A stretch of DNA of 64,000 bases from Plazaster borealis (lineage: Eukaryota; Echinodermata; Asteroidea; Forcipulatida; Labidiasteridae): assembly GCA_021014325.1 (NCBI GenBank), contig CM037474.1:8557130-8621129 (forward strand). The letters are read 5' to 3'. The notes below the pieces were generated by a model. That model had not been told where the DNA came from. It did no database searches and saw only the letters and a list, made by a program, of their open reading frames with translations. Position 1 is the first letter of the stretch, and each line of letters starts with the position of its first letter. Shown piece by piece: positions 45,701-60,700 of the stretch. A program made the position numbers and the translations under genes.

Positions 45701-48700
45701 AGACAGACCTCTGATTGGTCGGACACGGTGGCTCTGTCTTGGATGATGACCTCTGACCGTAAGAATGCTCCTGAACTGCTGTTGTGAAATGTCTGACTGG
45801 CTGTTTCAGATGGACCTCCTGATTGGTCATCTCCTTGCCCTGTGACCCAGACAAATCTGTGAACACCCTGTGTGTCCATGTGACTGACCTTAAAACAAAG
45901 TTTGATTTCATCATCTGGAATGGGTATAAACTCATTGCTGACCAGAGATAAACAAAGATGAGATAGCCTTGTTAGTCTGTTAGATAAAACAAAAAAGTGC
46001 TGGTAACACTTAAAGATGAACTAGAAGTGAAAATACTTTCCTTGACCGTTCTTATCCAGATGGAGTCAAAACTCAAGTTCATTTTCTCAGATCTACGTAT
46101 ACATTGTAAATCCGTATATTCATACTTGTAAATCAGCTTCAATTCGCCGTATTTTTGACCGCGTGAGGGCGCATGTGGACCATTTTTTACGTGATGAAAA
46201 ACAAGTAAACAAACGGGGGGTTTTCATTTTGTTATTGTTTATGTTTATGTAATTCGTCATTGATGCAAGAAAACTACATACAGGCAATTAAAATAAGATG
46301 AAACTGTAATTGTGATGCAAGACATTCCCTGAAGAAAGCGCCCTCATGCCTTCAAAAATATGATCAATTGTAGAGGCTTTGTACTTTGAAATTTCTTGGA
46401 CTCACACAGTAGCCAAATTTGATATGTCTTGGATTTAAATTGGTTTTGTTACACACATGATCTGTTTCTGTAAACAAAATCTGTTTACATGAACATATTG
46501 TGTTTTTCTTCAAAACATGAGCTCATAATTTCAATAGAATGTTCACAGATTAGTTTGATGTTGAGTTTCTTTTTATTAGGTGTTCGTGCAATATGAGCAC
46601 GAACACCTCTTTGTTTTTTGTTCTGTTTTTTTTTTTCTTCTCCATCTTCTTCTTCCCTGGAACTCTTCTCTAGAAGATAACTCAAGATTGAAATTGAATT
46701 GAACAGTGAAACTCATTAGACAATTGAACCTCGATATGAAGACGGCACAAAGTTAATAACGTCATCAGGTGTCGAATTACAACGTTTTTAAAGTTGAAAA
46801 ATGACCATTTGGTATTAGCTGTATCTCATTGAATATGAAAGCTATGATGTTCATAATTGGGCATGTGATAGATCAAGACTGGGGCTACATTTCAAAAGTT
46901 AACGTCAAAGTCGTATGACCTTTTCTTCAAGGTCATGCCCCTAGGTCAAAGTTTGCCTTTGGTTTTTTTTCTTGAAAAACATCATTTTCGGGCTTATCTA
47001 CGGCATGACTCAAGATTGAAATTGAATTTTACATTGAAACTCATCATACATTTGAACCTAAATATCAAGACGACACAAACTTGATGATGTCATGATGACG
47101 TCATCAGGTATTGAATTACATTAAATCAAAGTTTAATATTTGAAAAAAAATCATAACTCATGAACGACATGTTGGATTTTTACAATCTATACATCATCAG
47201 TAAGTTCGTTAAAGGTTCAACAGACGCTACACAGAAAGTGACCCCATTTGACCTTGACTTCCGGATCAACCCGGAAATTTAAAATTTCATAAAATTCGTA
47301 CATGTATCTCAAAAACTACTTAGCATTTCAGCATAATTTTTGCATCAGGTTGTAGAACGGTGAGCCTGCTCAAACTTTTGCATAGAAATAACAACATTTT
47401 GACATTTACATCTTGTCTTATAACCACCGGCATTAAAGCGCACGTTTGTGTTGACCCACTTTGATAACGCGGGATAGTGTAATAGCACGTGTACAGATAC
47501 ATACATTGAACGTGTAGTTCAGTTTACATCAACTACAAGTAGGAATACATTTAGCGTCGCTGCATGTTACCTTGTATATTGCGCACCCCGGCATAAAGAT
47601 AATCCATGTAATACTTGAAAAATTCGTAACTCCTGAACCACACATTGGATTTTTACAATCTATACATCATCTGAAAGGTCTTTATAAAACCTAACATACG
47701 CTACACTTATTGTGACCCCGTTTGACCCTGACTTTCGGTTCAAAGCGGAAGTTGAAATTTAATGTTTCAAAATTCATAATTCCTGAACCACACGATGGAT
47801 TTTTACAATCTATACATCATTGGACAAGTATGTAACAACTTAACAAACGAAATACAGAATGTGACCCTAATTGACCTTTACTTCCTGTTAAAAAAATGGA
47901 AGTTGAAATTTAATATTTGAAAAAATCAGAACTCCTGAACCACACATTGGATTTTTATCATCTATACATCATTAGAAAGGGCTCCAAAGATTTAAGAAAC
48001 GCTACACACTGTGACCTCATTTGACCTTGACTTCCGGTTCAAACCGGAAAGTGAAAGTTAAGGTTTAACAAATTGTTGGAGGTTTACAATCCATACATTA
48101 TCTAAAACGTCTTCATAAACGAAACGCGCTACACAAAATGTGACCCTATTTGACCTTTACTTCCGGTCCAAACCTGAAGCTGATGTTAAAATTTTTGAAA
48201 ATTTCATAACTCCAGGCATTGGATTGATAAGGTAGAATGTTTATTCATTCAATCACTCCCCACGAACACCTTGTTTTTGTCACATGACAAAAACTGAATG
48301 TCTAGTTTATTCTTGTATTCTTTAGTTAAATGCATCTTTTTTGTACATTTAAAGGAGTTTGCACCTGAACCAATACATGTACTTGCGAACCTAGAAACAA
48401 ACTTCACACATGTGGAGACGCCCCTGAACATTAAGTACATTGCCTGGCACCTTCATTGCACCAACCTCACTTATTTATTTGCTGATTTATTTATTGGTTA
48501 AAGTGGCTTGGTATGGTTAAATTAAATTTGTCTATAGATGTGCAATTTGTTTAGCTTTTCTGAAAAACATTGATAAACAAATGATAACCATGCCGCTCCT
48601 GCTCTGTAATTTATAAAATCAGTGAGCTTTACGCGAATTGCGAAAGCGAAGCGAATTTCCCTACATCACAATTGAGAAACAGCGCGTACATTATTGTTTG

Positions 48701-51700
48701 CATCATGTAATTGGCTTAGCATTCGCTTTGGCATTAAGTATGAACCGAGCTTTAGATTGAAACTTATCATATTTTGTTGTTGATAAACACCAGTCAGGCT
48801 GTACTTTTCTTAGAAAAAGATTGTTGTGTTTTCTTGCTGTATAGATAAGCGTAAAGTGTTAAAACACCATCCAGACAAGAGAAAAACAGAGAATGTCAAG
48901 AAGCCACGGGAAAATGATGATGACTACTTCACGTGTATCACAAGAGGTAGGATTAACTTTTGTTGGTACCATCATTATTAATGTAAACAGTTCATGCTTG
49001 TGAAGTTATTTAAATGTAGGTGAGAGAGCAACTAGAAGATGTAGGCAACCTGTCATCATAACGGGCATCATGGTAACATTAGGTTCATCACATACATGTA
49101 GCATGGACAAACATGTTGCGTCATGAAAACGATGATGATTTGTATCATTCTATACATATATAGTTAGTGCTTATACCTTTGTTAAAGGCACTGTACACGT
49201 TTGGTAATTACTCAAAATATATATCAGCATAAAAACTGACTTGGTAACAAGCAACAGAGAGCTGTTGATAGTATAAAACATTGTGAGAAACGACTCCCTC
49301 TGAAGTAACGTAGTTTTGAGAAAGAGGTAATTTCTCACTAAAATAATAAAAACTTCTTGCAAGAAGTTTTTATCTGAATGCACATGAATTTGTACAACAA
49401 GGGTATTTTTTCTTTCATCATTTTCTTGCAACTTCGATGACCAATTGAGCCCAGGCTTGTTATTTTATGCATATGTTGGGATACGTCAAATGAGAACACA
49501 GGTCTTTGACAATTACCAGACGTGTTCAGTGCCTTTAAAAGTCAAATTTTTGGGCGGGAAGTGGTTCTGTAAAAATCAGCTCACGCAAGTAAACCCAAGT
49601 TTAACATGCACATTATCAATGAGGCCTACTGGATTGTTGAAATATCATTATAGACCAATCATATTCATGGGATGAGTTTTGGACAATCTAGGTTTCCCAC
49701 TCATGTTGTCTATCACAACCATTGACAACAGAGCCAGAGAAATCTACTTAAAGGCAAACCCCAATGTCTCTATCCGATTAGCCTTTATTTTCCCTACAAG
49801 TAGATTTTCATTAAACCTTAAATGTTATGAAGTTTACCAATACTTGCAAAGTAACAATTAACTACATACATGTAGTACTGTATGCATCAGTGGCATGAGA
49901 TTGTGGAGTTGAGGCCCTACTGTGATTGAAATAGATCGTGCAAGTGTTGCACGTATTCAAACATTTTGGGACCACTTTGGTCCCACGTACATTGCTTTAA
50001 TTAACACAGAAAGGAAACAAGCTTGTGCACTTGAACGGGTTCCAATGTTCATATGGAAACGTTTTCGTGGATTTGTCTCATAAAAGAAATTGACCACAAA
50101 CAAACTCCAATACGGTGTTGCATGCAGGGGTCACGGGCCACCGACTTCATTGGGCAGGTAGTTCCATTATGTGAATGGGTAAATTTACTATGACACAATG
50201 AGGGGAGAGGCACAGTTATAATAGGGACAAATAATCGTTTTGTAGTGCAGAACATAGTATTTTATTGACTTAATTGTTCATTGTATACAATAAATAAAAC
50301 CCACGATAAATATTCAAATGTTAAATGGACGGACTACTGTTGGCATTGTACGTAAATCATTCTAAGTCAACATCATCGACGATAATTCTAACCGTCTCGA
50401 TCGAGGACTTAACTGATGGTTTAGCTTATTTTTTTTAGATGATTTACGAATAATAAAGAAACATTAATTAAATTAATAAATTTACCTAATCTTTGATCAT
50501 GTTTTTGTGGACATTTAGTGGAGCAGAAAGCAATGAATTCGTGGAAAAAACACGCACTCATTGAGCAGAATGCCGGTACGTAAATGAAATTTGGCGCAGT
50601 TCCAAAAAATGCATCTTTCTACCCTGCGACTTTAATGGTACAATCAAGTAAATTAAAACAGTAAAATGGCGCTAATTTTAAAATTACCCATTAAAAAACC
50701 CACAAAACCGCAGTGGTTTCAAACAAAATGATGTTATTGTTAACGAACAGTTAAAAAATATATATAAACATCGTAAAAGTGTAGCATTTTGCGATAAAAG
50801 ACGCCGATTTAGTGACGATGACGTCATAGAATCTGTTTATGTCCGCGTGCATCCGGGACTTCTAGGTCAAAGAGTCAAATGAGACGCTGTAGGTTATTGG
50901 TCAAACGGTTAAGTTTCCTTTTTTCCGACGACAATATACAACCAACCAAGACAAGTTTAATACCAGAAGAAAGCTAATGATTATTATATTCATTAGCCGC
51001 TCACCCCAGAGCTGCCTGACCACAATGAAACGAGTGAGGGCTTGCGAGAGTGGCCGATGTGCAATTGAAACTCGCTATTTTGCTCTTCTCCAACGCAAAA
51101 AGAGACGTCATTGTGCAGGATTACTATGTTTTTTCCGACAAATGTACAGAGAAAGTGCCATATTGTTTTGTGGTATTATATTTGTTGAAAGGTTACCCAA
51201 GTGACTCCCGGGCACCCCAATGCTGGAAAGGAACGCATTTTTTAGAAAACTTCACTTTTGCATGAAAAATGCTCATTTTGGTCTATGCACGCAAGTCAGA
51301 TTGAGCGGATGAGACAACGTTTCCATATGGAATACGTGCGAGACTGACACAGACTATTGCTCATAATACCGATTGATTTAAATTAATGGCTTCTGCCAGC
51401 TTTGTACAGGATATTATTTGAACATGCAGATTACATGTAATTAGACTTTTTTGAATTGTGTAATTTGGTTAACTGTCTTTCGCAGCTTATGAAACTCTTG
51501 GAAATAGAATCAAGAGGAGGTCTTATGACAGTGTAGATTCTAAGTTTGATGACAGCGTTCCTTCAATTAGCCAAAACTCCAAAGACAACTTCTTCAAGGA
51601 GTTTGGGAGAGCCTTTGACAGAAATGCAGTGTAAGTGAAATGTGTTGTGACATTTTAATTAAAATGTATTTGAACCGACCTTTTTAAACTTTACTTGAGG

Positions 51701-54700
51701 CCAAAGTAAAAAACATAATTGTGTAATCCAAACTGACCTGTTAGCTTTCTAAGAACTGACTCCGGGGCGACATGAAGGGGATGTTGTACTAGTCATTGTG
51801 GCAGCCCCGCCAGGGACGACAGTTACGCATCACAGTATTGTTTTCCAGGTTAAATCAACAACGACACAGCAAATTCCTAAAATGTACAAAAGGGAGTCCT
51901 GTTAATAGTAACACACAATGTAAAATTACAATCCCTAGCCATGTGTTTCATGCGGTTAGTATAAACTGTATAGCTTCTTATTCTGTGCATGTCCTAGCCT
52001 CGATCAAGGCATACCAGACGAAAAGATTTAGTCGCATTTTGCCATGCTGTGGCTCTTTTGTAAACATTTGATATGACAGTTGAGTTATGAGTAATTGTCC
52101 GTTTTTCAATCTGTGCAGATGGTCTAAAAAGAAGAGAGTACCTCCACTGGGTAATGACAAAGCTACATTTGAAGAAGTCAATAAATTCTATAATTTTTGG
52201 TAAGTTGAAATTTGTGTACAGCATTAATCATGGGAACAGATTTTAGGATTGCCTCATTATGGATAACATTGAATAGTACAAACCTACATCAAGTACTGCA
52301 CACATAATAATAAATGTATTGTAATCAGTAAAGAAAGAAAAAGTGATTAAGTTTGTCAAATACGTTTGTCAAAATAATGGTAAACACACCACTTTTATCC
52401 AGGATTTTGTCAATGATCAAAGCAAGAAGACTAAAAAAGTATTTCAGTTTGTCAAATACAAGATCTGCAAAGTGTTATTCTTTGTTTCTGTGTTCTTCAT
52501 AATGATGTCTTCATAACAAAAAGTGTACCCATGATTGTGGCTGTGCAGAACTACAAACTATTGCACATACTCTTCAGTTTCTAATTGCCTCTTTGCAACA
52601 AAAGTTGTATCACACTTGGTATAAATACTTTGGAGAGTTTATGCAAATTGATTGGACAAAGACTGTTCACATAGGTGTGTATTAACATGTGATGTAAGAC
52701 CAGCTTTGTGAACTAGCAAATAAATGGTCCGTAAACCAGCATATTATTTTGTAAAAGTTATGCTCTGTGCATGGAACTACCAATCAACTACTTCTCTTTG
52801 TGCATATTTTTATTTTACATTTTGTCAATCATCGTTGGTGCCGCGTATACACACACGGCTTGCATAAGCAAGAACCCGCACACAGTACATTCTTCTTCTA
52901 ATCGTGTCCACACAGGCTAGATGCTGTGTTTCAGCCAGAACTGAGCACAGTCGTTGGCACTTTTATTGAATTCAGCCAGGTCTCCAGCCTCGCACCTCTG
53001 CTCCAGTAGGGGACATCTGAGTAGGTGCTCCACTGTCTGTGGTTCTGAACCGCATTTGCAGGTGACATCCTGGTCGTTCAGATAGCCCCATTTCTTGAGA
53101 GTTACTTTTCAGCGGCCAGTACATGATCTGAATCGGTTGAGGCATTTCCATACACCCCAGTTTGAGTCAGCACCGGGTGGGAATTTTTCTTTTGCTCTTA
53201 TGGACATGGATGTTACTGTTGGAAGGTTGGAAAGCCTTTCTTCCCATAAGGATACTTTGGTTTTAGCAACTTCACTCGGTTCAGATTCATTGAAAAAACT
53301 TCTCCTGGATACGAGCCGTCTCTTTGCTGGTTCATGGCCGAAAATAGGGTGACTCTCATCTGAAGTTTGGCGTTGCCGTTCTTTACTGCTCACTGCACTG
53401 CGTCGAATCTCAGGTGGCGCTATACCAGAGAGGATCTAAAGACTGTCTATTGTTGTTGGTCTCAGACATCCAGTGATTAGGCGAACAGGTGGCATTGATG
53501 GCGGGGTCCATTTTCTTGGCATGCAATGATCTCTCCCAAACTGGGCATGCATATTCAGCAGCTGATTAGCAAAGGGCTAAGGCAGTTTATTGAAGAGTAC
53601 TTGGGCTGGCACCCCAACTTGTTCCAGTAAGTTTGCTGACAATGTTGTTTCTTGCACAGACTTTAGCTTTTGTCTTCTTAATATGGGTCTTGAAAGAGAG
53701 ACAGCGATCAAGGGTTACACCTAGTTATACTGGATGTTCGCAATTTTCAAGGAGGGTACCTGACTAGGTAATGTTCAACTACCGTTTGACTTCCCGGTTA
53801 CGCAGGTGGAAAGCACACACCTGCAGAGATGCCAACATACACGATTTGGGTGTAGCAAATACAATTTTTAGCCATGAATATGCCGCTACGATAATCTTCA
53901 ATTAAATACGATAAACAAGCCGCCCAGTGTAAATGTAGTTACAAATTGTATCATGATAAAAGCTAAAACTAAAAATGTAAAATAAAAAAACTATACAAAA
54001 TGTTGACTGCCGCCGCGTGGTTAAAAGTGATGAGCGGTGCCTTTTATCTGCAATGCAATTTGCAAGTTAAGAGCGCGCCGTTGTGGAGTTTGTTTGAAAC
54101 ATCACGATTGCTGCATCAATCAACAAAAATAAAGGTGACAACAAGCATACTTTTAATCCGTTCTGTTAGATGGGCATCCTTGGTGATTTCCAGGGTTTTG
54201 TGGAGGAGGCATCTGTGGTTTGCGGTGTCGTACACAGCTGAGAGGTCAACGAACACTACCCCGTTTACCTTCCCTTCCTCGAAGCCATCTTCGATGTGTT
54301 GGGTAAGATTGAGTATTTGGCTCGTCGTAGATTTGCCAGGGCGGAAACCAGCTTGCTCAGGGATGAGAAGTTCGTCAACAAGAGGTCCGATTCTGTTGAG
54401 TAGGAGCCGCTCAAAAAGCTTGTATGTGTGGCTCAGGGGTGAGATGGGAGTATAGCTCATAGGAATCGCTGGATCTTTCCCAGGTTTCAGGAGCGCCATT
54501 ACATGTGTTTTCTTCCAGCTCTTAGGAAGCTTAAAGGTGGCTAGGCAATGGTTGTACAATAGTAATAGCCATTTCTTTGCAACAGGACCAAAGTGCTTAA
54601 TCTGCTCAGTTGGGGTGTTTGTTTGTTTGTTTGTTTGTTTGGATGATCTTCCCATCAAGAAAACTTGGCAAACTCCCACAAGGGTATATAAACACCACGC

Positions 54701-57700
54701 TGGCAACAGCCAATCTCTCTCATAAAAACATTGGTTTAACGTCTATGATTATGAATCACACAAATCAACAAATTGTTATTCAATAATTAGACGACAATAC
54801 TTATTCGAGTCATTGTGAAATCAGCGGTTGGCTTGACTGGATTTGAACCCGCAACCTTGTGAGTGCAAGTCCTGCAGTCTAACCACTTGACCACGGTGAC
54901 CAGGGTCTTTGCTGTACTTCTTGCGGTCAAGCTTTCTCTTGTGCTTTATCTTCCCACTTTGCCGTTCTGAAGCAGTTGGTGGGCAACTTGATTCGCAGTC
55001 GCTTTGGGCTGTTGAGGTGGTGCTTAAGGATCGCCTCGTAACTTCCGGATTGTGGACCATGCTTTCTTGCTGTTCTTTGACATATCAGTAGACTCTATCA
55101 GGGCAATCCAAGTCTTGCGACGCTCCCGGGATATGCTTTCCATCACTTGCTTGCCTACTTCAGTTGTCTCCGCAGAGAAAGGATCTGCTTCAAACAAGGT
55201 GACATAATCGTCATATAGCTCTGAGTTTTCCTTAGGAAGTCCTGGAATGTACTCCACTCTACAGCCTCTTGGTATATGCCTTCTGGCCGTCTTCTTCACT
55301 AGCTCCACAAAGCGATTGTAAATTGCTTTATATTGGTTCAATACGATTGATGTACTTCTCCAGCTCGTCTGAGAACCCTTTCCAGTCCGCTTTCTATAGT
55401 TGAAGCACCTCTTGAAAGGAACTCTAATAGGTCTGACAACAGCATTGACTTGGATGCCAATAGGCCGTGTTGGCTGGCTGGAATAGGATCCATCACTGTC
55501 TTTTGACAAAGGCCTGCAATGTCACCAGTGACGACTGCTAGATGTGGGTTATAACCGCGTCTCCAGCGGGCACTTTGAAATGATGATGGAAGCTTGGGGT
55601 CATGGATGAGACTGAGTTGTTGGTGTCCATCCATTTCTCTACCGCTTCTCCATCTTTGTTAGTTTCCTTGTACCCTCATTTGGTGCTATGGCTGTTGAGA
55701 TCACCAATGATAATCTTTGATTGTGAAATCCCGGATTCCAGACCTTCGTCCTTTTGTTGTACAAACAAGGATTATGAGAGATCGATAGGCTGCCACCACT
55801 GTTTATCAACACAGCACATAAAAACCAACATAAAGCCTAACCTCAACCAACAAGTATTTCCATTTTTGGTGTCGTTAATTTAAGAGTACATAAGAGTTCT
55901 TGAAAATGTGCATGATGTATGTGTAGTTAAAGGAACGTTACAGAACTGGTAATTAAAATTTTCTTTAAGATCACAGATTTACATAAAACTTACACGGTCT
56001 AATGATGGTGATTGTAGAAAACATCCCTAGAAATATTTCTGTCTGAAATGCCATATTTGATGAGAAATAAATAAAACTAATTTCCGATTGGAGTTTATCG
56101 CTCATGAGCGTTTTATTCATGCATTGAATAACAAATGCAAATGTGTAATCGGTTTTTCACTATTTTCTCGTGACCCAGATGGCCGATCGATCTCAAACTT
56201 CTACAGGTTTGTCAGTTTATGTATATGGTGGATTATATAAAGTGCTTACACTGTTTTGTGAGCAAAAACCAATTATGTAATGTTCCTTTAAATATGTGTA
56301 AGAGATTAGGTGCTACTTGAAAATTGATCAGCCATAAGAATAAATCTTAATCAGTTAACGCTGGAAGACTTTTGGGAACCAGAAAACAGATGACTGCATA
56401 ACATGTTTTTGTGCTCCCCCAGAACATTATTATTATTATTATATATATATTTTGTTGGGGGTGGGGGGCGGGGGGCATATGAAGTGAAAGCAGAGCGAGT
56501 GTTGAGACGCCCAGACATTCCATTGTGTAGCATGCTGCATGCAATCGCCGTGCCACATTTTGTTTCCCCATACAAAAAGGGACAAAAGGTGCTGGATGTT
56601 ATGCTCCAAATATCCCCTTTTCCGGGGGTGATTGTGAAATCCGAAATTCCAGACCTTCGTCCTTTTGTTGTACAAACAAGGATTATGAGGGATCGATAGG
56701 CTGCCACCATTGTTTATCATTGTATTCAGCATATGGAAGGTAAGTTTGAGATTTCAGCATACCATGGCTAATTATCTGGAGTAGCGAATGGCCGAGGGTT
56801 GGCCAATTCAAAGTGAAGACATTCCACTTTTTCTCAAAAGAGAAGAAACATTTCTGATGCATTTTATGATAACATTTGTTGTCTTTACTTTGTATAGTCA
56901 GGGTTTCATTGTGACAGTGATATTCTGAAAAACAAATTATTCCAAAAGTTGTTGGGTTTTTTAAATACGTGTAGCTTCAAGCAAACATTTAATTAATGAT
57001 CCATAGTAAATATACATCGGCTTGTACTATAAAATACTGGTCATGCTAAAATAAGAAATATTTAGAAACACCTGTCCTAGGTTAGAGAAGGGGCAGCTTA
57101 GTCATGTTAAGGTATGAATTCAATCATCTGGCAAACAAGCTTTAACCACTTACTGCCAGGGTTTCCGACTATTTTTCCGAGCGCACACGTGGGATTGATT
57201 TTTTAAATTTTCAGAATAATTTTTTTTAAGAATATGGATGTCACAATTAAACTACGACTTCAACAAGTAAAGACAATGTATCTGATTTTTTTATTCTCTT
57301 TTGAAAAAATGTGGTTTGTGTTCACCATGGTAAGCCAGGTCTGAATTGGCCCTGACACACTGGAATCTTGGGTTTGCCTCCTATACCGAACCCATCGGTA
57401 ACCAACCATGATAGCCTATCAATCTCTCCTAATCCTTGTCTGTCCAACAAAAGAACCAAGGTCTGGAATTGGCGATTACACAATAACTGGTGGGAAAAGG
57501 GAGATTTTGAGTATGAATTTGAGTACGTTTTGTCCCTCTTTGTATGGGGCAAATGGAGCTTAATACCTTGAGTGCATGCATATGCACACTACATACACAT
57601 TCATATGTTAACACCTGCTAATATCCTCATACCCCAAAAGAAGTTCTGGCATGTTTGCCAATGGCTCAGGCATACATTTTCTGGGTTAGTGAAAGTTTTG

Positions 57701-60700
57701 CATGTATACACGTCTTCTGACATTCAATGGTTAAGAATAAAGTTCATTGATGCGCATAATTTGAAAATAAATATTTGCCCAAATCTTCTGTGAATTTAAC
57801 TTGTATTATATATAAATAATAGATGGTTGTATTGTCCAATGGATTGCAGGTATGATTTTGACTCTTGGAGGGAGTTTTCTTACTTAGATGAAGAAGAGAA
57901 GGAAAAGGGAGAGAATAGAGAGGAGAGGCGGTGGATTGAAAGACAGAACAAGGCAGCTAGGCAGAGCAGGAAAAAGGAAGATGCAGCAAGGATAAGATTA
58001 CTTGTTGGTTAGTTTTTTTGTTCAGTTTTAAAAAGCACTTTCCTTTTTACAGAACTTGGGTGTGATTCTCTGAGCTTGCGGTGTGTGTCATCACCATTGC
58101 AAGCCTCAATCACAGTAAGTTCAACATCTTTGACGTTGTGATTAGGGCTGTTGAAGTGGAGGGAGATGGGGTACGGTTTCTTGGTCTTTATGGAAGAGAC
58201 ATGGTTCGCAAAGCAAAGACTGAGTTTGGTTTAGTCTCTCCCACATAAACTTCCACATCTCTTACAGGATATAACATAGACTGCATTGGGTGTGTTACAT
58301 AGGGAGTCGGTCTTGATATTGTAAGAAGAGCCAGTGCTATGACTCTTCACTTTAAGTGCGGATTTGATGTTGAGACACGTTTTACATTTAGAGCGAGTAC
58401 ATTTGTGACAACCCTGTATTTCTGTTAAGGGTGGTGTTTGGCCTGTACCTGAGGGGAGTTTGGCCCTGACTAGGATGTCTCCCAGGTTTTTAGGGTGACG
58501 GAATGCCACCATGGGGAGCTCAGGGATTGCTGAGCATAACCTGTTAGAGGAGTGAAGGATAGTCATATTGTCTTTGAGGATTGAGGAAAGTTTAGGTAGT
58601 TTAGGGTGGAAGGTGGTGACCAGGGCAACTCTCTTTGTCGGGACTTTTTTTTGTTCCCATGTTGGTCAACGGAGTATGGCGAGGTATGCTGGGGGCTCGG
58701 TTGATGGCAAGTTGGACCCTGCATTCGCTGTGGCCCCTAGATACAAGGTGTTTCCTTAAGTCTGATGAGTGCCTGTTGTACAAGATATCTGTGGAGCAGA
58801 TACGCCTTATACATAAGGCCTGACTGTAAGCAATTGCCTTCTTACAGTGACTAGGGTGGCAACTGTTGGAGAGAAGATACTGGTGGGTGTCAGTGGGCTT
58901 GTTGTATACATCCGTAACAACGCCATTAGGGGATTTAGTTATGGTTACATCTAGAAAGTTCACACTTGTGAGAGAGTATTCAGTAGTGAACTTTATGGTG
59001 GGGTGGAATGAGTTTATATGGTCGATAAACTCATCTAAGCTGTCTTGACCGCCACACCAGATGGAAAAATTGTCATAAATAAATGTCCACCAAACTAGTG
59101 GGCGGTTGGGGGCAGAGGACAGAAGTCTGTCCTTTAAGTCAGACATGAATACGTTGGCATATGAGGGCGCCATTTTGGTACCCATGGCGGTACCCTGTGT
59201 CTGTAGGAAATGTTGTTCTTAGTGAGAATGTGGCTGATGAGTTCCTTAATGTGTCTTATTGAGGGGCGGGATTGCTTATTGGCCCTTAGAGCAGAGACAC
59301 AGGCACTCATGCCTTCACTATGTGGTATGTTAGTATACAGTGATGAAACATCTAGAGTAACCAGAAAAGCAGAGTCAGGTATTGTGTGGTATCCTTTGTG
59401 AAGGAAGGGATACGAGAGACTAAGGGTTTGAGGAAACTATCGACAAACTCAGAAATCACTCTGTAGGGCTCTCATTTCTAGATACAATGGGTCGACCTGG
59501 GTTGTTGGGCTTTTGTATCTTAGAGGTCCTGTGGGAGAAGATAGTTAAGCGTATCTTTCTCAATGCCGCTGGCATTATGAATTCTAACCAGGGTGTCACT
59601 GATTTGTTTGGGAAATGACTGAGTAGGGTCAGTGTTACATTCAATATAATAATCAGTGTTACTGAGCTGTCTGAGGCCCTCGGCTATATAGTCATGTGTG
59701 TTCATGACTTACAACCGCGGACCCCTTGTCAGCACGTTTAATCACTATGTCTGGAGATTGGCGGAGCTGTGTTAGGGGCATGGCGTTCATCTTGGGGGAG
59801 GTTATTAGGTGTCCAGGTGTTGGGGATCTTTAGAACCTTGGAGTTGACTGAATTGATGTAGGTGTCTAGAGCCACATCTCGGTTCTTGGGGGGTACCCAA
59901 CTACTTTTTTCCTTGAAGCGGTTGCGGGTGGGTTGGATCTCCACAGATGGCTCTTCATCTGTGGAGGGCTCTACATGAAAGTATTCACGTAGGCTTAACC
60001 TACGGTTGAATTGGGCCATGTCTTGTTGGAAAGACAGTTGGTTAGGTTCTCTGGGTGTGGGACAAAACTTAAGGCCCCTTGAGAGGAATTTAACCTGTGG
60101 GTTGGTTAGGATTTTGTCAGACAGGTTAACTACATACTGTACATGTTGCATCTGGCGGCCTTTCAGTGGGAGGAACAATAGTTGGCCTTTTACTGTTGAA
60201 ACGTCTATGAATGTATTTCTTATGGTTAGCTTGGACATTCATGGTTTATATTAAACCCGAGGTCGTTGGTTCAAATCCCACTCTAGTCAATTTTTCTTTG
60301 TTCAACCCAAAATCATTATGTATATATTTTATATATAAAGTTTTAAATGTTCCAAAATGAAAGAGAGACAGAAGCAAATGATCTTTCACCCCATCATATA
60401 TTTGAATGTGTTTTTCTTAGAAGATGTTTACTATTGGATGTCTTATTATTGGACGCACTGTAAGAATGGTGTGGTTAAAGTAGTTCTGATAGATAAGGTG
60501 AAGTGCCTGTAGACGGGTGATAGATAAACATACACATTCAAGGATCTTAAAGACTGTTCTATCCTCAATGGGTAGCCAATGTAGATCTTTCAGAATTGGT
60601 ATGCAGGTTACAATTTCAGCTGCAATATATAATAATAATAACGCAGTTCTTATATAGCATTTTATACTCCCGATGGGTGTCTCAAAGCGCTCAGAATTTT

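Noticed and set aside
54000..54455. 151-residue plus-strand ORF
   Set aside because: Mostly antisense to the Jockey-like RT, where clear motifs are found on the minus strand.
54840..54900. tRNA gene
   Set aside because: A- and B-box-like words are present but no intact cloverleaf; it has a body and (AAAC)n tail, so it is a SINE head.
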